The notes under the pieces are model-generated. The model did no database searches. It was not told where the DNA came from and saw only the letters and a program-made list of their open reading frames with translations. Position numbers and translations under genes: made by a program. 64,000 nucleotides of DNA, taken from NCBI GenBank assembly GCA_947493035.1, contig CANLOW010000001.1:1-64000 (forward strand), written 5' to 3'. Source of the DNA: an uncultured Aquimarina sp. GTDB lineage: Bacteria > Bacteroidota > Bacteroidia > Flavobacteriales > Flavobacteriaceae. Each line of letters begins with the position of its first letter. The first letter of the stretch is position 1. This document shows, piece after piece, positions 61,730 through 64,000 of this stretch.

Positions 61730-61756
61730 AAAGCCAGCTAAATTAGCTGGCTTTAA
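61730..61756. terminator. Convergent terminator between tsaB and coxIV
   Basis: AAAGCCAGC (61730-61738) and GCTGGCTTT (61746-61754) form a perfect 9-bp stem with A/T flanks on both sides, so it can end transcripts from tsaB (+) and from the oxidase cluster (-). Confidence 0.8.
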
Positions 61757-61779
61757 TATATTATAATAAGAAATAGAGC

Positions 61780-62136
61780 TTAAAAATCCCAAGCTTTATG
61801 TCCATTTTGAAATACTTCATGTACATAATTACCTTCTGTTAAAAGAATAAAAATCAGGTAACTCACTAAAAATATACCTGTCCATACAACAGAACGCCTT
61901 AAACCTTTAGTCTCTCCTTCCATGTGCATAAATGCCCATGTGATTAAATATGCCTTATATAGTGTTAAAATGATAAAAATCCAGTTTAAGATTTTCATTC
62001 CTAAAACTACATTATTAAGAACATCTGGTTTGAAAATACCTAAAACAACTTCTACAAGCGTTACAAAAGATAGGATACCGAATACTACCCAGATTCTTTT
62101 TGTGTTTGATTCGTGATGTGCTATATCGTGTGCCAT
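61780..62136 (-). CDS. Cytochrome C oxidase subunit IV family protein
   Basis: The 118-residue membrane protein has three helices (about 13-35, 44-66, 80-105) with the loop LYKAYLITWAFMHMEGETKG that is typical of the bacterial subunit IV family. It begins AHDIAHHESNTKRIWVVFG, a His-rich N-terminus. It is a small structural subunit of the heme-copper oxidase. It is the last gene of the leftward cluster cyoE, two coxIII and coxIV, with a terminator after it. Confidence 0.9.
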   Translation of the reverse strand: MAHDIAHHESNTKRIWVVFGILSFVTLVEVVLGIFKPDVLNNVVLGMKILNWIFIILTLYKAYLITWAFMHMEGETKGLRRSVVWTGIFLVSYLIFILLTEGNYVHEVFQNGHKAWDF

Positions 62137-62166
62137 TTCTATGCTATTCTTTTTTATCTTAAATAT

Positions 62167-63153
62167 TTATACTAAGTAGAAGAATGTGAATACAAATACC
62201 CATACTAAATCTACAAAGTGCCAGTACAATCCAACTTTTTCTACCATTTCGTAATGACCTCTCTTTTCATAAGTACCTAATAGTACATTAAAGAAAATGA
62301 TAATATTAATCAAAACTCCTGTAAAAACATGGAAACCATGAAAACCAGTAATAAAGAAAAAGAAATCAGCAAATAAAGGACTTCCATATTCATTACGAAC
62401 TAAGTTAGCACCCTCTACAATCAAAGCGCCATCTTTTTTCAATTTAGCAATTGATTCAGCTCTTGAAAGCACTGTCTTTTCACCTTTTTTAGTTAACACT
62501 TGAGTCCTTACTAACACATTTGGATTAGCCTCTACCCCAGCAATTACCTCTTCTAATGTGAATGATGGTAAGGTAGACTCACCTTCATACCATACACCAT
62601 TTTTATTTTCATGTTGCACCCTATCGGAAGGAATACTTGCAGCTATTTCTGATAATTTCACACGGTGACCGTCTGTATCTACTAACTGTAATATTTGTCT
62701 TCCTTTGGTTTCTATCGCTCCGTACTCACCTTTAATAAAGTTTTTCCACTCCCATGCTTGAGAACCTAAGAAAACAAATCCTCCAAGAATAGTCAAAGCC
62801 ATGTAAGTAACTACTTTATTCTTTTTCATATGATGTCCAGCATCTACAGCTAAAACCATAGTAACAGAAGAAAATACTAGTATAAAAGTCATCAATGCCA
62901 CATAATACATCGGAGCATCAACCCCGTGCATGAATGGAAAGTGATTAAATACTTCGTCGGCTATTGGCCAAGAATCAATAAACTTGAATCTAGAAAAACC
63001 ATATGCTGCTAGGAAACCTGAAAATGTAAGTGCATCAGATAATATGAAGAACCACATCATTAATTTTCCGTAGCTAGCTTTCAAAGGCTGAACGCCTTCT
63101 CCACCACCCCAGATGTTTCCTTCAGTTCCTGTTTTAATAACAGTTGTACTCAT
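62167..63153 (-). CDS. Cytochrome c oxidase subunit III with an about 110-residue insertion
   Basis: This is a heme-copper oxidase subunit III of 328 residues, above the usual 190-270. Membrane helices flank a soluble insertion at about residues 145-255 (KGRQILQLVDTDGHRVKLSE through SRAESIAKLKKDG), placed between QAWEWKNFIKGEYG and FADFFFFITGFHGFHVFTG, the hallmark of subunit III. The insertion has no recognised domain. The gene is 30 bases upstream of coxIV and downstream of a second, shorter coxIII gene. Confidence 0.9.
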   Translation of the reverse strand: MSTTVIKTGTEGNIWGGGEGVQPLKASYGKLMMWFFILSDALTFSGFLAAYGFSRFKFIDSWPIADEVFNHFPFMHGVDAPMYYVALMTFILVFSSVTMVLAVDAGHHMKKNKVVTYMALTILGGFVFLGSQAWEWKNFIKGEYGAIETKGRQILQLVDTDGHRVKLSEIAASIPSDRVQHENKNGVWYEGESTLPSFTLEEVIAGVEANPNVLVRTQVLTKKGEKTVLSRAESIAKLKKDGALIVEGANLVRNEYGSPLFADFFFFITGFHGFHVFTGVLINIIIFFNVLLGTYEKRGHYEMVEKVGLYWHFVDLVWVFVFTFFYLV

Positions 63154-63212
63154 AATTATAAAAACTATTTTTTTCTAATGTTGCAAAAGTAAGGATTCGC
63201 GGTATATTTTCC

Positions 63213-63791
63213 TTACATAAATAATAAAAAACCGAAGAGATAAATCCATAATACGTCAACAAAATGCCAATACATTTCTGCTAACTGTATTCCCAAGTAA
63301 TTTTCTTTGGTATATTTTCCTTTTAAATGCTTTATTAACACGACAGTTAGCACTAATAATCCTCCAAAAATATGTAGTAGATGTACAAAAACTATGGCAT
63401 ATATAAATGATGTAGTTACTGTCGCTGCACTTCCGGTTGGATAAAAACCTTGAGAAATGATCTCACCAAAACCTTTAAATTGAAGTACAACAAATACTAC
63501 AGCAGATACAAAAGTAGCTAACAACAAAAATGTAGCCTTTTTCCTTTCTTCTGACTTGATGGCCCTTTTAAACAGATAAAACAAAACACTGCTAAGAATA
63601 AGCACTGCTAAACTTATATAAAAGGATGATGGAAACACAAAATCATCGATCCAGTCTTTACGCTCTGCACTTACAATATAAGCACTTGTTAAGCCCGCAA
63701 AAGTCATAAACATACTCAACATTGCAAACCACATGATGTTTTTTTTAGCTCTAGCTGTTTTTTCTTGTAATGTTCCTTCTGTTAAATCCAT
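63213..63791 (-). CDS. Cytochrome c oxidase subunit III, short form
   Basis: The 192-residue protein is a normal-length subunit III with five helices, MWFAMLSMFMTFAGLTSAYI (about 20-39), FIYAIVFVHLLHIFGGLL and YWHFVDVLWIYLFGFLLF (C-terminus, the conserved WHFVD). It lies upstream of the 328-residue coxIII and downstream of cyoE, which suggests that the two forms serve one oxidase or two related oxidases. The gap to the next gene is 59 bases. Confidence 0.92.
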   Translation of the reverse strand: MDLTEGTLQEKTARAKKNIMWFAMLSMFMTFAGLTSAYIVSAERKDWIDDFVFPSSFYISLAVLILSSVLFYLFKRAIKSEERKKATFLLLATFVSAVVFVVLQFKGFGEIISQGFYPTGSAATVTTSFIYAIVFVHLLHIFGGLLVLTVVLIKHLKGKYTKENYLGIQLAEMYWHFVDVLWIYLFGFLLFM

Positions 63792-63820
63792 TTATTATAG
63801 AAAGCTTTTAACTTCAAATT

Positions 63821-64000
63821 TTAATTAAATATAAATTTATCTACGACGTATGCTATTTGTATAAAACTGATATAGCTAACACTTACCAACATGAGTTTTT
63901 TTGCATCTTCAGAAGTCCTTGATTTATATAAAACTATAGCCTTCTGCAACATCCACAACCCCAATAAAAAAACCACAACGGCTGTATAGATCGAAATATG
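63821..64000 (-). CDS. cyoE: Protoheme IX farnesyltransferase (heme O synthase), C-terminal part only
   Basis: The last 59 codons of an open frame run off the right edge: the stop is at 63821-63823 and the frame is open to base 64000. The translated end (LYKSRTSEDAKKLMLVSVSY then a helix ending in VVDKFIF) matches the C-terminus of UbiA-family heme O synthases (CyoE/CtaB), where a LY-K-R....AKKLM segment precedes the last helix. Its place immediately upstream of coxIII genes fits the usual oxidase operon. Only the C-terminus is in view. Confidence 0.8.
   Translation of the reverse strand, partial: HISIYTAVVVFLLGLWMLQKAIVLYKSRTSEDAKKLMLVSVSYISFIQIAYVVDKFIFN

Noticed and set aside
1-64000. tRNA genes, insertion sequences, prophage genes, CRISPR arrays
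   Set aside because: No cloverleaf with a GGTTCGAAT-like T-arm, no transposase or integrase frame and no phage structural gene was recognised; a covariance-model search (tRNAscan-SE) would be decisive for tRNAs.

Overview
The window looks like chromosome from a marine-type member of the Bacteroidota, most likely family Flavobacteriaceae. The base composition is AT-rich. Promoter-like sites follow the Bacteroidota pattern TTTG - about 20 bases - TAnnTTTG rather than the E. coli -35/-10 pattern. There is a large surface protein with a type IX secretion (T9SS) C-terminal sorting domain, a CarboxypepD_reg/TonB receptor, LytS/LytTR signalling with 2TM domains, DUF2237 and DUF1599 proteins, BT_3928-type DoxX proteins and a flavobacterial cytochrome oxidase cluster. 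The genus cannot be fixed from this sequence alone.

Layout. 1-640: a leftward array of four tandem promoter-like units and a leader that probably belong to an rRNA operon beyond the left edge. 640-1169: intergenic, with a structured RNA-like element that recurs at 47.4 kb. 1170-6662: TonB receptor, a TPR-like secreted protein and a LytS-type kinase/LytTR regulator pair. 6720-7733: FabH. 8406-10940: two secreted PilJ-domain paralogues flanking a DUF2237 gene. 11347-16448: TetR - ABC - HlyD - TolC export operon whose ABC ATPase domain is strikingly degenerate. 16552-21492: HerA-like ATPase, lipoprotein, alpha/beta hydrolase, RluF-like pseudouridine synthase, SH3 protein. 21553-22640: gene-poor accessory-looking stretch with one lipoprotein. 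22787-28589: leftward MacAB/TolC-type efflux operon. 28861-31370: SCO/DUF420 respiratory-assembly genes and a cysteine-free SCO-like protein. 31544-40979: ordinary metabolism (pyrophosphatase, PDH E1 beta, ETF, thymidylate synthase, DHFR) with small regulators. 41082-46936: DUF547 lipoprotein, cytosolic BtuF-like protein, FabD and a BspA-type leucine-rich surface protein. 47057-57116: DegT aminotransferase, Kdo transferase, deoxynucleoside kinase, TpiA, DppB-type permease, DoxX protein, DUF1599, FolP and the c-di-AMP synthase CdaA. 57197-64000: NDH-2, a SAM-II-like riboswitch with MetK, TsaB and a leftward cytochrome c oxidase cluster that ends in a partial cyoE.

How the genes work together. 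Folate and thymidylate metabolism is represented by thyA, folA and folP at separate sites. Aerobic respiration is represented by NDH-2, ETF, two blocks of cytochrome oxidase genes (cyoE-coxIII-coxIII-coxIV at the right edge; SCO-DUF420-small CxxC protein at 29-30 kb) and SCO-like proteins. Envelope transport is represented by two complete tripartite pumps with different ABC types. The points most worth a second look are the SAM-II-like leader of metK, the degenerate ABC exporter, the PilJ pair around DUF2237, the paired structured RNA elements and the tandem promoter array. No CRISPR array, prophage, insertion sequence or tRNA gene was seen.
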